A stretch of 64,000 nt of DNA from Clitopilus passeckerianus (lineage: Eukaryota; Basidiomycota; Agaricomycetes; Agaricales; Entolomataceae). The notes under the pieces were generated by a model. That model was given only the letters and a program-made list of their open reading frames with translations. It did no database searches and was not told the origin of the DNA. The DNA lies in the NCBI GenBank assembly GCA_944990035.1, contig CALYLX010000142.1:1674001-1738000 (forward strand), given 5' to 3'. Within the stretch, counting starts at the first letter, position 1, and every line of letters begins with the position of its first letter. This document shows, in pieces, positions 22,760 to 34,320 of this stretch. A program made the translations under genes and the position numbers.

Positions 22760-24657
22760 ATGATGAACTACACCGCAGAAGCGATTGAGAAGGCAGCGAT
22801 CCGTGATACGCTTACCCTCTACCAGTAAGTAAATCAACCATGAGGCGGAAGCTACGAAAATAACCAAGCTTGACGTAGGCTACAAACTAATGTAAGCAGA
22901 AGAACCTCCTCCATGGCTCCTGTTGATTCATGCTCTCGCAGTTTATCGCGTTCGCTAGTTTCACCGTTCTCATTTGGGACCACTTTATCACCTTCGATGA
23001 TGAGGTAAGATATGGCCATGACCGTTACTTGCTGAACTGCACTCAGCTCAGACGCAGGTGCAGTATATTTGGAAAGGGAAGAAGAAACGAAGTAAGTGTT
23101 GTATCCTTCTGTAAAGGGTAACGGCACTAAGAATGCGTGGCAGTACATTACCTTTTCCTGTTGGTGCGTCCCACCCCAATCCCCCTCGTAACATATATTC
23201 ATACCCGATGAAAGAACCGCTATCTAACGCCTCTTGGGTTCATTGTGAACCTTTTTGGTACGCCCCCTCCGGACTGTTTCCCGACAAATGCTAACCGGGA
23301 TGGATAGCCTATCTCTCCCGATGGTGGACTCCAGAGGTGAGGATTAATGTGAAGAATAAGGTTCAGACAGTTGATATAAACTCTTTGCCAGAGGTGACTT
23401 CTTCACAGGTCTCGAAGAGTCTTGATCGAGAGACTGAACACGCTACAGGTGCTCGCGTTTCGTCCGATATGAGGGCTCAATGACCATCATTGGCATATCC
23501 ATAGTCGGTAAGACTGATGCTCTTATCAACCTGTCGCTTCTGAGCAAGCTTTTCTAGCGCTCATGATGTTAGAACGTATACATGGTCTATACCTACGGGA
23601 GCCGTGGGTATGGCGGAGCGTAGGCGCACTTTTTGTGGTCATGACGGTAATAAATGCAGTCCTAATGACCAAAGGGGCGCGTAAGTCATAGCTATCCTCC
23701 CGCTTGAATATGATCTGATCATACACCCCTCTTTAGCTGTTTCACACGACCAGGCGCCCAATATCAAATGTAAGAAAACTCGCAGAGGGCACGATAGGGT
23801 TCTAACCCTTTCCATTCAGCATGCACCATGATATTCGGGGATGATTGGCCCTCAGCCTTTCCCCCCGTATCCGCTTGGTTTCCCTTGTTGTACGACACAT
23901 ACGTTGTAATCCTCACCCTCATCAAGGTGTATCCCCGAATACGCAATAAATCACCTTGGGTGATCTACAGGCGGTTGTTTGACGATGGAATCATGTACTA
24001 TAGGTTCGGTGGCATCCTTCTTAACCTTTTTTCCTCTTTAAAGGCTGACATACGTCGTAGCGTCATCCTTGCCATCACACTGACACTCGCCATAATGATT
24101 GCTCGGGCGCCAGAGGGGCTGAAGAATATCACTGCCCAGTAAGTTACACATCTCTTCTCGAAATTAAGGCTGCCTAATCGTCATACAGAACAGAGCTACT
24201 GTAAGCCAGAGTTTCCTCGGACTGACCTTTTTGGCGATAAATATCTCATTCTTTCGCCGTGACGCTCAACAGGATTACTGTAAGCTTCACATTGGCTTCC
24301 AGCTTTATTGGAATTGACTAGGTGCACCAGGTAACCATGATGTCGCGTATAACTCTGAACCTCCGGAAAATCGCAGGCCAGAAGGAAGAGGAGAGGAAGA
24401 AGGGACAAGTCACGCTGACGATGCCTTCACGTTTGGATAATTCTAGCATCGACCTCCCTCTCCCTTCACGAGCTCATCCTTACCCTGTGGGTAATCATGG
24501 TCCCGAGCTCTATGCCTTGGACTCGCTCTCCAGCAGCGAACGGGATCACCATACGACTCGTATCACGGTACCGGCGTCGATGGTCCGAAATTCCGCCATT
24601 CGTCACTCTGTCATTGAGATGGACTTTGGTAGGTGTGGAAGGAATTATGAGCCTTAG
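22760..24657 (+). CDS. DUF6533 multi-pass membrane protein
   Basis: Exon joins give a good match to the mushroom DUF6533 layout. MMNYTAEAIEKA leads into TLYQLQTNFIAFASFTVLIW, then DHFITFDDEVQYIWKGKKKR and YLFLL. A clean 51-base intron (23164-23214) joins this to NRYLTPLGFIVNLF, and another to AYLSRWWTPE. Then come FVRYEGSMTIIGISIV, FLALMMLERIHGLYLREPWV, SAFPPVSAWFPLLYDTYVVI and the C-terminal SRITLNLRKIAGQ with a Ser-rich cytoplasmic tail ending at 24657. About seven hydrophobic helices are expected. The family is lineage-expanded and of unknown function. One join, between WTPE (about 23335) and the RFVRYEGS exon (about 23450), does not close in phase with the obvious GT-AG pair. A mini-exon or a defect may be there. 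Confidence 0.75.
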
Positions 24658-25061
24658 CCCCTTTCATGACCACTGTTGCCTTTCCACGGCTTCTGAAGGT
24701 TTGCGTAGTGACTTAATTATGACGGAACCGTGTGCTCGTAACAGGCTGTGTACTTCTGCCGTATCCTTGCTCGAAACATGTAATGTGTACCATAAATTCC
24801 GACGTTTACTTATGGGTGGTGACTCAAGACTGTGAGAAAGCTAAATACGGCAGATCACCGTACAGTAATACGCAGGGTCCGTACCAGATGCGCAGAACAG
24901 TCAGCGCCGGACGCGACATGAACTGAAAAAGCGCGTTCTCCTCCTTGTCCGTTGTCCTGTCTTTCTTTTAGTCATTGATCTCCCAATCGAATTGCTTTTT
25001 ACCCTTATAATTCAACCGGAACGACGTCGGTGGCGGTCGTTGACCAATAAAGCTATCCAAC
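24658..25061. other. intergenic, no gene seen
   Basis: About 400 bases lie between the DUF6533 stop and the sepH start. Short open frames only. The right part must hold the sepH promoter, with a pyrimidine-rich run (about 24935-24975) before the ATG. Confidence 0.5.
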
Positions 25062-28000
25062 ATGCCGACGCTTTCTACCTCGAGAAGTAGATCGAGTTCG
25101 ACTCCTAGGTCGAATGGATCGAAAGCTTTGAATGACTATGTGAGTATAGCATATGCTTAAAAGGCCATTTTACTGAAATATGGCCATAGCAACTGGGCGA
25201 TTGTCTAGGCAAAGGTGCCTTTGGCCAGGTCTACCGTACGTCAAGTTGCTTTCGATGGAGTGGGTTTGAGCTGAAGGATGTGGATAGGTGCTTTGAACTG
25301 GGCAACTGGAGAGACTGTAGCCGTGAAGGAGATTCAACTGAGCAATATACCGAAGGCGGAGCTGGGGGAGATTATGGTGAGTGAGCCATCTTACCACTAC
25401 CGTGCACCTCGTTGACGTTCTACCCCAGTCAGAAATCGATTTACTGAAGAACTTGAACGTACGCGTCGCCTTTGAGCCAAAATACACCCCATCCTAAGTC
25501 CTAGTGCTATAGCATCCGAACATCGTCAAATACAAAGGTTTTGTGAAGACACGCGAGTTTTTGTACATCATTCTAGAGTAAGTGCCTCTAATCAAGCATA
25601 TATCCGTTTCCCTCATAATTTCTCTCAGATTCTGCGAGAATGGCTCCCTGCACAACATCTCTAAACGATTTGGCAAATTCCCCGAGAACCTCGTCGCCGT
25701 CTATATATCTCAAGTGCTTGAGGGCTTGGTGTACCTACACGACCAGGGTGTCATTCACCGAGATATCAAGGGCGCAAATATCCTCACAAATAAGGATGGG
25801 ACGGTCAAACTTGCCGACTTTGGTGTCGCTAGCAATACCACCGCTAATGGTGTCGCTGATGCTGCTGTCGTTGGCAGCCCGTACTGGAGTACGTTGCTAC
25901 GGGTTTCTATTGTATCAATGCAGTTAACGTGGCCTTTCTAGTGGCACCCGAGGTTATTGAGCAATCCGGTGCAACCACTGCATCTGACGTATGGTGAGTC
26001 ACTCTATTCGAGTTTTCTGGCATCTTTCTGATGGGATACTCAGGAGTGTAGGATGTGTGGTTATTGAGCTTTTGGAGGGCCATCCTCCATATCATACCCT
26101 GGATCCGATGCCCGCTTTGTTTAGAATCGTGCAAGATGATTGCCCACCAATACCAGAAGGTGCATCACCGATCGTGAAGGATTTCCTATACCACTGTTTC
26201 CAGAAGGACCCCAATCTTCGTATTTCGGCGAAGAAGCTATTGAAGCACCCATGGATGATATCTGCTAGGAAGCAGATGTCCGATGATACTGGGAATTTCG
26301 AGAAGGCAAAGGCGAAGGAACCTGGTGGACAAGAAACGACCAAGAGGCCGCTTAGTGCATATAATTATGATGACGCGGTTTTGAAAGTGCAGGAATGGAA
26401 TGAAGCCCTCAAATGTGAATTTTAATTCTTCATTTTTATCTTCGGCCCAATGTCCTGATTCCATACCCCCAGCACCATCCAAACCTGTGAAGCACCCTGG
26501 CAGAACTAATAACCCTCGGCCATCCTCTCCGACTAGGCAGCCCGAGGGTTCAACTGCAAATATTCTGGGCTGGAAGGGAGGCGCCTCCACAAGTACAAAG
26601 CCGATGAACCTGGTTGAAAAGATTCAACCGATCCAATTCACATTGCAACCTCCCGAAGAACAAACGGACAACTGGGATGATGACTTTGAAGAGGGCATCT
26701 CATTCACAAAGCTACAAGGTTTGATATTCGTCTTGTCCGATCTGACGGTCTTGACTGATTATTTATGCTTTAGCTATGGAGAAACCAGCCCCGGAGGAAG
26801 AGAAACACGAGGTTGAGGACAATGACAATGCTCAAACGATCCGACCGAATAGAAGTCCGGGTCCCAGCACTGTCCCACTAGCAAGGGCTCCATCCGCAGA
26901 CATAGGTCCTATAGTCGAAGATTATTCGGATCTGGCAGGGGATGATGAAGACGAACAGAAGCTAGAGGAGAAGGTTGCAGATTTCAGGCTCAAGAACTCT
27001 ACCCGTCGTGGTCTTTTCCATCCCGACGATATCAAGACCATTGGCCTGGCGGGAAACGGATCTGGGCCGCTTTCTGCGCCAGCACCAACACTGTCAAGAA
27101 GGGCTTCGCGGCCTAGCTTGAGCCCTCTGTCAACACCAGGATCCTCGTTTGCGCCATTGCCACCTTCGGCATCTGCCACACATTCGAGATCTACGTCATT
27201 CTCTGCTGGAGGCCAAGGGGCGAATAACGGTTCGTTCGGTCGAGCCGAGGTCAGGAGGCTGCATAGCTCGGGAGAGTTTGATAAGTATGCGGAAGATGAT
27301 GATGAGGATTATGAGGATGTTTTCGGGAAGGCGAACGGAACTGGTATGCTGCTGTCCTTCCCTTTGATATGCCCTCTTTGCTGACGGTGCTTTCGCACAG
27401 CAACTGAGCATTCGATGCAATCTCTCAAGCTGAATACACGATTATCAAACAAGTCCTGGGTTAGTGTCTATTTTCTCTGCCCCACCCAACCAAGATACTG
27501 ATGATCATCTCAGTTCGGAGATCACGACGATGACGAGGATCCATTTGCAGAGGTAGCCCCATTCTTCCAATCATGACTGTTCAAACCTCAACCCAATCCA
27601 GATTGACGAAGGTTTCTCGGAAGATGATCTTGAGGCCAACCTACAGCGCGATAAATACGCTCGACTCTCCAACCAAGTGAATCAACTCATCGATGAGCTC
27701 ACGCCATCTGCTCCAGACTTCCAGCTTCGACAAGCCTGCGACCAACTGGTACGTTTTAAACAATTCATTCAAGAAAAGTTAGTGCTAATTTGTTCTTAGC
27801 TTGAGATTATCGAAGAGGCCCCTGAAATGCAGGCGCAGCTAGTGTCGTCTCATGGCATGTTGGCGATTCTTGAGGTCTTGGAGGGAAGGTGTTCCAGGGA
27901 CGTTACCACTAAACTTCTCCAGCTGGTCAATGAGGTGAGCATTCCGCAGCAATTTGCAACTTGTGTGATCTCTGAACTCGGACGTAGTTGGTCACTGCCG

Positions 28001-29930
28001 ATGCTGGCTTCCTTGAAAGCTTTTGTTTGATTGGGTACGTTTTACTTTTAGTCAACGAAGAGGTGCATGCTAACCCTTGCTTGTTCCTAGTGGAATACCT
28101 GTGATGATGGGTATGGGAAAATGATTTTGACTGTCGATCCTGCGTGCTTACAACCTTTCTTTGCAGAGTTCACATCCAAGAAATACCCGTCAGAATGCCG
28201 CGTAGAAGCGTCTCACTTTATTCGTTTGCTCTGCCATACATCTGTCCTGACGCTGCAGATGTTTATATCGTACGTCGGAATTCTGCCACGTTGAGTTCTG
28301 ACCCTGATTATTGCACAGGTGCCGTGGTCTCAAGGTTCTCGTCGACCTCCTGGATGAAGATTATACAGAGCAAGCCGAATTAATTGATCATGCTCTCAAC
28401 GGAATTGGGAGTGTTTTCGAACTTCAAAGCCCCACAACCAAGAATGACTTCTGCCGCATGTTTATCCGAGAAGGATTGTTGGATCCGTTGTCCGCTGCGC
28501 TGCTGAATGTTATGGGCAGTCGTGAAGAGGCTTCGACGGAAATGAAGATGAAGATAATCAAGATCCTCCTCGTGTTTTCACAGGTATCACAGTCAGACGT
28601 ACACGTACGAAACGCCCTAGGGACTAGAAAGGTCATCCGACGTACGCCTGCAGCTGCAAATTAGTTACATTCCGCTGACAGCTTTGATAGGTTTGCTCAG
28701 AGCCTGCGAATTGCTGGAGCCTGATTGCCTTGTGTTGATGCTCAGGGCCGTGAAGCATTTGTCTATGAATGCTACTCTTCTGGAAGTCTTGCAGAATGCA
28801 AATGCCATTGAGATCCTTATACGTATCCTGGATGAACAGGCGTCTGGACCTCATAGCGCGGTAAGTTCATTTTGACGTAGAATTAAAGCAATGCTTATCC
28901 CGGTTCTGTACAGGAAATTTCCAACCACATTTTCCAGACATGTTACAACCTCTGCAGGCTCAACAAAATACGCCAGGAGGAGGCTGCTCAAGCAGGAATA
29001 TTGCCATGCCTAAAGCGTGTTATTGAGACAAGCTCTCCCCTCAAGCAGTTTGCTCTGCCTATCCTGTGCGATCTTTCTAGCGCTGGAAAGAGCTGTCGAA
29101 CGTTCTTGTGGCAGCACGATGGCTTGTCCATGTACCTACGGCTGCTGGACGACCCCTACTTCCAAGTCAGTGCACTGGAAGCCATCGTTTCATGGTGAGT
29201 AGTCCATTGCATTCCCCTAGGCGTTTTTAACCCCTTGTCCAGGCTCCAAGATGAAACGGCGCGTGTCGAAGACGTCCTTACCAAATCTGAATCTCTGGAT
29301 GCGTTATTGAACTGCTTCGTGGCTTCAAAGGCGAACTCCTTCGAGAATCTGCTAGATCCTTTCCTGAAGATGACCCGACTTTCGACACCCGTCACCATCG
29401 GCATGTCCAAATCGCCTGCATTTTTCAAGCGAATCATCGACCGCCTTGGCCATAACAGCAAGGCTGTAGTCCGTCTCAACCTCCTCAAAATCCTCAGGAC
29501 TGTCTGCGAGGTTCACCCTAATCGTGCTGTCCTTGTTGAACGCTACGGCTTGTTAGGAGTTGTTGAGCGCCTTAGCCGAGGGGGTGGAGATGGTGCAGTT
29601 CTCGTCAGGGAGTTGGCCCGGGAGATTGTTCCGACCTTACAACCGGCATTGAAACCTGCGGCTGGATCCAAGCTGAAGAGCAGTGGCTCTGACGCAGCTC
29701 CGAAGCATCCAGGTTTGTCCCTCGCCCCGAAGAAGATGAGAAGGACAGCCTCGGAAGCCTCTGCTACTCCATTGCGCAGTCCGGGCTCTAGCACCCTTGG
29801 ATCTGTAATGGGCACCAGTGCCCTTCGCAGTAGTCACCTGTCTGGAGCTTCGGATTCCAGTCAAAGCAGCGGAATCCCACGTCGACAAAGGGTTGGCGAC
29901 ATATCGTGGCAAAGCGCTGACAGACGTTGA
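25062..29930 (+). CDS. sepH: septation-initiation STE-family kinase (Cdc7/SepH type)
   Basis: In Schizosaccharomyces and Aspergillus this kinase acts in the septation initiation network, downstream of the Spg1 GTPase at the spindle pole body. The kinase domain sits at the N-terminus: [87 protein letters not shown] and [20 protein letters not shown]. All catalytic residues are present. A Ser/Pro-rich acidic region follows (26420-27350). Next is a long helical-repeat part (about 27600-29600: [44 protein letters not shown]-type Leu-rich helices), as in SepH and Cdc7 tails. The end is Ser-rich, finishing [20 protein letters not shown] before a TGA at 29928. More than fifteen introns are present. 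The sequence right after the stop recurs twice downstream (see the repeat entries). Confidence 0.9.
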
Positions 29931-29949
29931 AGCCATTGACAATTTCGCA

Positions 29950-30198
29950 TACTTTCTTTACTCAATTTTTTTACCATCTTGGGTCGGAGCGTTCTCATTT
30001 TTCTCTACTCGCTACATTGTTGTCGATCGTTTGCACCCTACCATTATCTCGCATTGTCTTTGCATACTATACGCACACTCGTTAACTCTATTGAACTCGT
30101 TTTTCATCCCATAATTTATTCCCCTACATATCCATCCGATGAAAATGCATGGAGTAGTAATGTTTCTGATATTGAACTTTCTGAACCCCCAGCTTAGG
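29950..30198. repeat. flank repeat R1, just after the sepH stop
   Basis: This block of about 250 bases (core GTCGATCGTTTGCA, ACGCACACTCGTTAAC, ATGAAAATGCATGGAG) recurs nearly unchanged at about 32068-32310 and, more diverged, at 33846-34060. R1 starts within 20 bases of the sepH stop and is probably the original copy. Confidence 0.85.
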
Positions 30199-30229
30199 AA
30201 CACAGTGAACCTAATAAACCTCAGAAATT

Positions 30230-30430
30230 TCTATCATGACTTCTTAGAAGCAGCTTCGATCCTTTGTTGGGGCGAGGTTAACTTGGTTCAGCGGTTCTCG
30301 GTCCAGCCTGATCCGACTGCCTTTGGCTCTTCTGCGTCCTATAGTTGCCCAGAGTCTGACATTGGTCTCTTGTTGGCTTTCTGTGCTTTCTTCCGGGAGG
30401 TGCGTCCTCCATTAGTCCTAACCTTTGGCG
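30230..30430 (-). pseudogene. relic of a NYN-LOTUS 3' end (A0)
   Basis: On the minus strand, 30230-30310 matches the C-terminal codons of copies B-D (the plus-strand block with CTTAGAAGCAGCTTCGATCC corresponds to the end ARI..ASKEP). The stretch at 30325-30375 matches their inter-domain linker (plus strand TAGTTGCCCAGAGTCTGA against TAGGAGCCCAGAGTCTGA in copy C). The LOTUS core between these is deleted and frames are broken. It is read as the remains of one more array member, or the detached end of copy A. Confidence 0.65.
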
Positions 30431-30731
30431 GTTTTGGGCGGCCGAAACATCGTCATTCAGATATGAAGCACACAGAAAACCAGCAGAGCACGAAGAAGTA
30501 GCCCAGCCGAAACCTACCGAGCTGCAATCATCGTCATCATAGCTTGAACTCTCCGAGATTGCAAATGCAGCTAGTCTAAGGATTATTGATAAACGAATTG
30601 AACAAGAAGCAGCCTTTGAGAAGGCGCAGGCCACAAGCTATCTGGAAGATAGATACCACATCTTGGAAGCTTTTAAATTGTTGGATAAAGCCCTTTGGCC
30701 GCGTTTTCAGTGTTACAGAAACGAGTACTGA
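30431..30731 (+). other. coding-like stretch with one stop, origin unknown
   Basis: One plus-strand frame reads AETSSFRYEAHRKPAEHEEV, then AQPKPTELQSSSS, a TAG, then LELSEIANAASLRIIDKRIE and on to a TGA near 30731. It is helical and charged. The TAG may lie in a small intron (GTAGCC...CATCATAG), or it may be a true nonsense codon. No family is recognised. It lies between the relic A0 and copy A. Confidence 0.3.
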
Positions 30732-31053
30732 AGTGGATTTCGACTAGCCTCAACAGCCTCTGTTCGGTAAAGTGCTAACAGCAGCAAATATGTTGGGTCC
30801 ATCATCTACCGAGTCCAATTCCAGAGTCTAGAATCATTACTACCATATTGTAATGTTTAATACGCCCATGCTCCTGTGCAGTGTTTTGCGTGCCCTTGAG
30901 GCTCGACGCGAGAGGTTATAAGCACGGCCGAAGTTAAGCGGGAAATTCAGATCTAATTAGGACGACCGGTATCATACATGGGCAGAGCTCAGTGCTTATA
31001 ACTGCCTTCCTCTCGCTCGGATGGTCTCCACGAGGAGTCGATCAACAGGTTCT

Positions 31054-31672
31054 TTACGGCGGCAGTCCAAGAACTGTTTTATAGTCCAGAAGAAATGACG
31101 CGACTTCGGAGAGGCGAAAATCGCGCTGGTGGGGAGCAATGACGACTACTTCGTAATGGCGTGCTTTTAGTTGTTCAAGGGCCTCAATGAAATCGCCGTC
31201 CCCTGTGATGAGGACGATGGTGGTTTTCGTCGCACGATGATGGGTATCAAAGGCATGCAGTAGCATTTCAACTGAGAGGATATTACAGCAGACTTTGTGA
31301 GTAATGGATGGAAGCACTCACGTAGGATAGCCTTGTCCACAACCTCTTGTTTGCCGTAGGCGGGGCAGACTCTCAAGGATCCATTATGTAACTTGAGTGC
31401 CTTTTCTGGAGAAGGCTGACCAAGTCGCAAAGGAAGTGTGTATGCTCGGAGAAAGTTCACAGTTCCATAACGGTTAGCAGTTTCTACTATACGCTTTGCC
31501 ACGTCTTCTGGTTTAACACCGGTAGGAAATGGGCAATTGTCTATAGGCAACATTAGCATGCGCAACAAACGGAGGCAGCTGCGAACATGGGGTACCATAG
31601 TCCCAGAAAATAGCAACATCTCGCGTGAGCCTACGCCAGACCTCTGCAGCCCAAGTGAAAAAGAACATTGCG
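31054..31672 (-). CDS. NYN domain protein, array copy A, LOTUS part lost
   Basis: The ATG at 31672 begins MFFFTWAAEVWRRLTRDVAI. Intron 1 splits the DYD codon of FWDYDNCPFPTG, and intron 2 follows VDKAIL. The spliced protein carries a whole NYN nuclease domain with its acidic residues: FWD and DN in the first motif, VDK before intron 2, and ITGDGDFIEALEQLKARHYE at the third motif. It ends FLLDYKTVLGLPP. The paralogs read GVPAKEPV at that point. One extra base turns this copy into LPP-stop and removes the linker and LOTUS domain. The product is about 190 residues and could still be an RNase, or it may be a decaying copy. NYN proteins are metal-dependent RNases with a PIN-like fold. The target is unknown. 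Confidence 0.65.
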
Positions 31673-31729
31673 CGAAAGGGCGAGAAGAAAAACGCGACGG
31701 TTAGCCGAAAACCTGGGCCGCCGTATGCG

Positions 31730-31750
31730 TTTTCGGCTGGATTGGCCCCC
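31730..31750 (-). promoter_or_regulatory. conserved 5' flank block of copy A
   Basis: TTTTCGGCTGGATTGGCCCC on the plus strand lies about 60 bases upstream of the copy A start. The same block precedes copies C and D. It may be a promoter or 5' leader element kept through duplication, or just recent shared descent. Confidence 0.4.
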
Positions 31751-32067
31751 AATCGCTGCCGCCGAGCTCAAAATGAAGAAGTACAAGATGCGTCCTTCAA
31801 GAAATCACCTTTCCAGTGGCACAAAGGAGCCTCATGTATTATCAAGGACGCCAACAACTCCTTTCACCGAGAAACTTGTAGCGAAAGACTCCTGTTCGGC
31901 GGCAAGTTGATGAGACCATATCCGGGGAAATACGAGAGTACTGGGCAGGATTTTAGCCTGGTTTCAACAGCCTAGCAATAGTGATAACAACAGCAAATAT
32001 TTTGGGTCGTTTGCATCAAACCTCAGGCCTCAGGCCTCAAATTCCAAAGTGGCCTACCAGGGCTTTC

Positions 32068-32310
32068 TTCTCTCTATTTTTATCATACTTGGGTTAAAGC
32101 GCTCTCATTTTTCTCTACTCGCTACATTGTTGTCGATCGTTTGCATCCTACCATTACCTCGCATTGTCTTTGCATACTATACGCACACTCGTTAACTCTA
32201 TTGAATCGGGTTTCATCCCGTAATTTATTCCCCTACATACTTATCCATCTGATGAAAATGCATGGAGTAGTAATGTTTCTAATATTGAACGATCTAGCCC
32301 CAAGCTTAGG
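32068..32310. repeat. flank repeat R2
   Basis: Close copy of R1. It lies between the 3' side of copy B and the 5' side of copy A. It ends CCCCAAGCTTAGGAGCACAG, as in R1 and R3. A short GCCTCAG tandem (about 32024-32040) lies just left of it. Confidence 0.85.
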
Positions 32311-32565
32311 AGCACAGCAAACCACCACGTTGAGATCCTAATCATATCATTTGTAAATACTTGAATTCGTCCAGTCGTATCCAGCAGATAAATGTCTGTC
32401 TCGTATACGTATACGCCATGTCACCTAAACGGATTCTTCTTTGATGACAGATCGAAATGGGGGCTTGTTCTCCCCGAACTGTATCCGAAGTCGCCTTAGC
32501 CTGCACTCGAGTGAGGTCTTATATTCCAGATGTAGCTGAGTTGAGACCTACCTCAGAAATTTCAG

Positions 32566-33599
32566 TCAGGGCTCCTTAGAAGCAGTTGCAATTCTTGCGA
32601 CAACGTTAATTTGGTCCACCAATTCCGGATTCAGCTTGATCCAGTCGATTTGTCCAGCACGACCGCATTCAATGACACATAGATCCTTGGCACGCTTGAC
32701 GTAGTCTCGAAAGCCACGACAACCAGCACGCTGATATACTTCCGGGTCGGTTTTGACAAGCTTTGCCAACGCCTCGCCAACGATAGACCGATAGGGAGAA
32801 GAGTAGCCCTCATTCTTACATCTGAGAAGGCATGTTATCAGCGGCTCGAACGTTGTTAGGGCTTCTGCATTGTATGATAGGCCATCCCCAGAGTCCACTG
32901 CTTGCTCATCTTCGTCCTCCTCGGAAGTATCCTCCTCCGATTCTGAGCGAATTTCGTCTTCGTCCTCATCGGATAGGCCACTTGATAGGCTGTCCTCTTC
33001 ATGTCGACCATTTCAAGGTAATCGACGCCTCCACTCTGAGCTTTGTATTAGCGCTTCGCTGAGAGGGGTGAACAACGATAACCGTGAAGCCCCGGGATTT
33101 CATGCTTTTAACCGCCCGAATAAAGTCACCATCACCAGAGATGAGCGTAATAATGGTCGTTTGCTTTGGACATGGTCGGTTGTCATATGCAAACGTCAAT
33201 ATGTCCACTAGCGTGACAGGGTTCAGTGCCAAACTTCATACAGGGCGGCCTGTTCGTACCAAGCATGGTCTTGTCTACCTCCTCCCGTTTTCCCCGTGGA
33301 TGAGTGCAGTCGACGATTGCGCCCCCATGAATTTTGAGAGCATCATTCAATTTATTCGCCTGGTGAATGGATGCAATGGGGGAATAAACACTGAACTGTT
33401 TTACAACCCCATAAGTTTGGAGCCGTTGACAGAACTTATTACAGAAAATGCGAGGGTTGATGCCAGCAGGTAAGGAGCAATTCTCTGGTCTGGGATTCAG
33501 AGTGAAGCAGGTGCTGTCATGCAGTATGGGCTCACCATAATCCCAGAAGATGCCCACTACTGGCTTTTTCGACTTCTTGCGCTTCGTCCGAGATTTCAT
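32566..33599 (-). CDS. NYN-LOTUS protein, array copy B, apparent chimera with phase break
   Basis: The start at 33599 gives MKSRTKRKKSKKPVVGIFWD, a basic N-terminus. The NYN domain has DYENCSLPAGINPRIF (intron 1 splits the Glu codon), REEVDKTML then intron 2, and TLISGDGDFIRAVKSMKSRG. This half matches copy F. The 3' half, with an acidic linker (SESEEDTSEEDEDEQ) and the LOTUS domain (ALAKLVKTDPEVYQRAGCRG, IDWIKLNPELVDQINVVARI), matches copies C and D. The NYN frame ends WST-stop at about 33000, and the acidic linker lies one base out of phase. A 46-base intron with donor GTCGAT could bridge it but would be odd, as copy F codes through that site. If unspliced, the product is a NYN-only protein. 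Confidence 0.65.
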
Positions 33600-33845
33600 C
33601 TCTCAAATCGGCACGAACTGGGATGGAAGAGTGAGAACCAAGCTACGACTCTGCATTTCGTACTTCGGTTCGATTCACTGGTCAGGTTTAGGCCAGGTTT
33701 GATTGCTGCCGTAAGTACTCACATACAGCCAACAAGTTGCTAAAGTTCTGTTTGGAGGCTACGATGATGTAGGCGAAAGTCTGTAGGGTGTGCACGGTAC
33801 ACCTGCGCCAAACCTCAAAAAGAGGCATACCTTCTTCGCTCTTGA

Positions 33846-34060
33846 TCTTGATCAGACTTGTTGTGGACAAGTCTCATTTTTGTCGCCTCACTATACTGCT
33901 TTCCATCCTTTGCATCCTACCTTTATCTCGCTTTATCTACAGGATGCATACTGTACCCACACTCGTTGACTCATTTTTCATGCCATAATTTTCCCCTGCA
34001 CGTGTACTGAGTGGTAGTGTTCTGACATTGAGTTTCCTGAACCCCAAGCTTAGTAGCACA
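33846..34060. repeat. flank repeat R3, diverged
   Basis: Third and oldest-looking copy of the sepH 3' flank. It shares TTTGCATCCTACCTTTATCT, CACACTCGTTGACT and CCCCAAGCTTAGTAGCAC with R1/R2. It lies 3' of copy C and 5' of copy B. A short inverted repeat (AAGCTTAGTAGCAC / GTGCTGCTAAGCTT, 34046-34078) follows. Confidence 0.7.
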
Positions 34061-34320
34061 GCCCGTGCTGCTAAGCTTGGGGTCCACAGTAAGTCGTAAT
34101 AAACATTGAGGCCAACCTAACCAAGTGATTGGTGCTATACCATCCCAGATAAATGACTCTGTCTTCCATGCACCTCCTTACGCCTACACGGATTTTTCGG
34201 CGGCGGAGCGACGGAACGGGAGCCTGGTTTTCTGAAGTGCATCATCTGAAGTCGCCTCGGCTTACACACGAATGAGGTCCTATACTGCAAACGTGACTAG
34301 TTTTAAGACCTACCTGACTG

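Noticed and set aside
30890..31000. 5S rRNA-like words (CGAAGTTAAGCGGG, CTAATTAG, GACGACCGG) in order
   Set aside because: Spacing is wrong, the helix I ends are missing and the internal promoter boxes do not match. At best a degraded 5S-derived fragment.
30000..34100. Flank repeats R1-R3 as a transposable element
   Set aside because: No terminal inverted repeats, target-site duplications or coding capacity are seen. Their position beside each NYN copy fits segmental duplication better.
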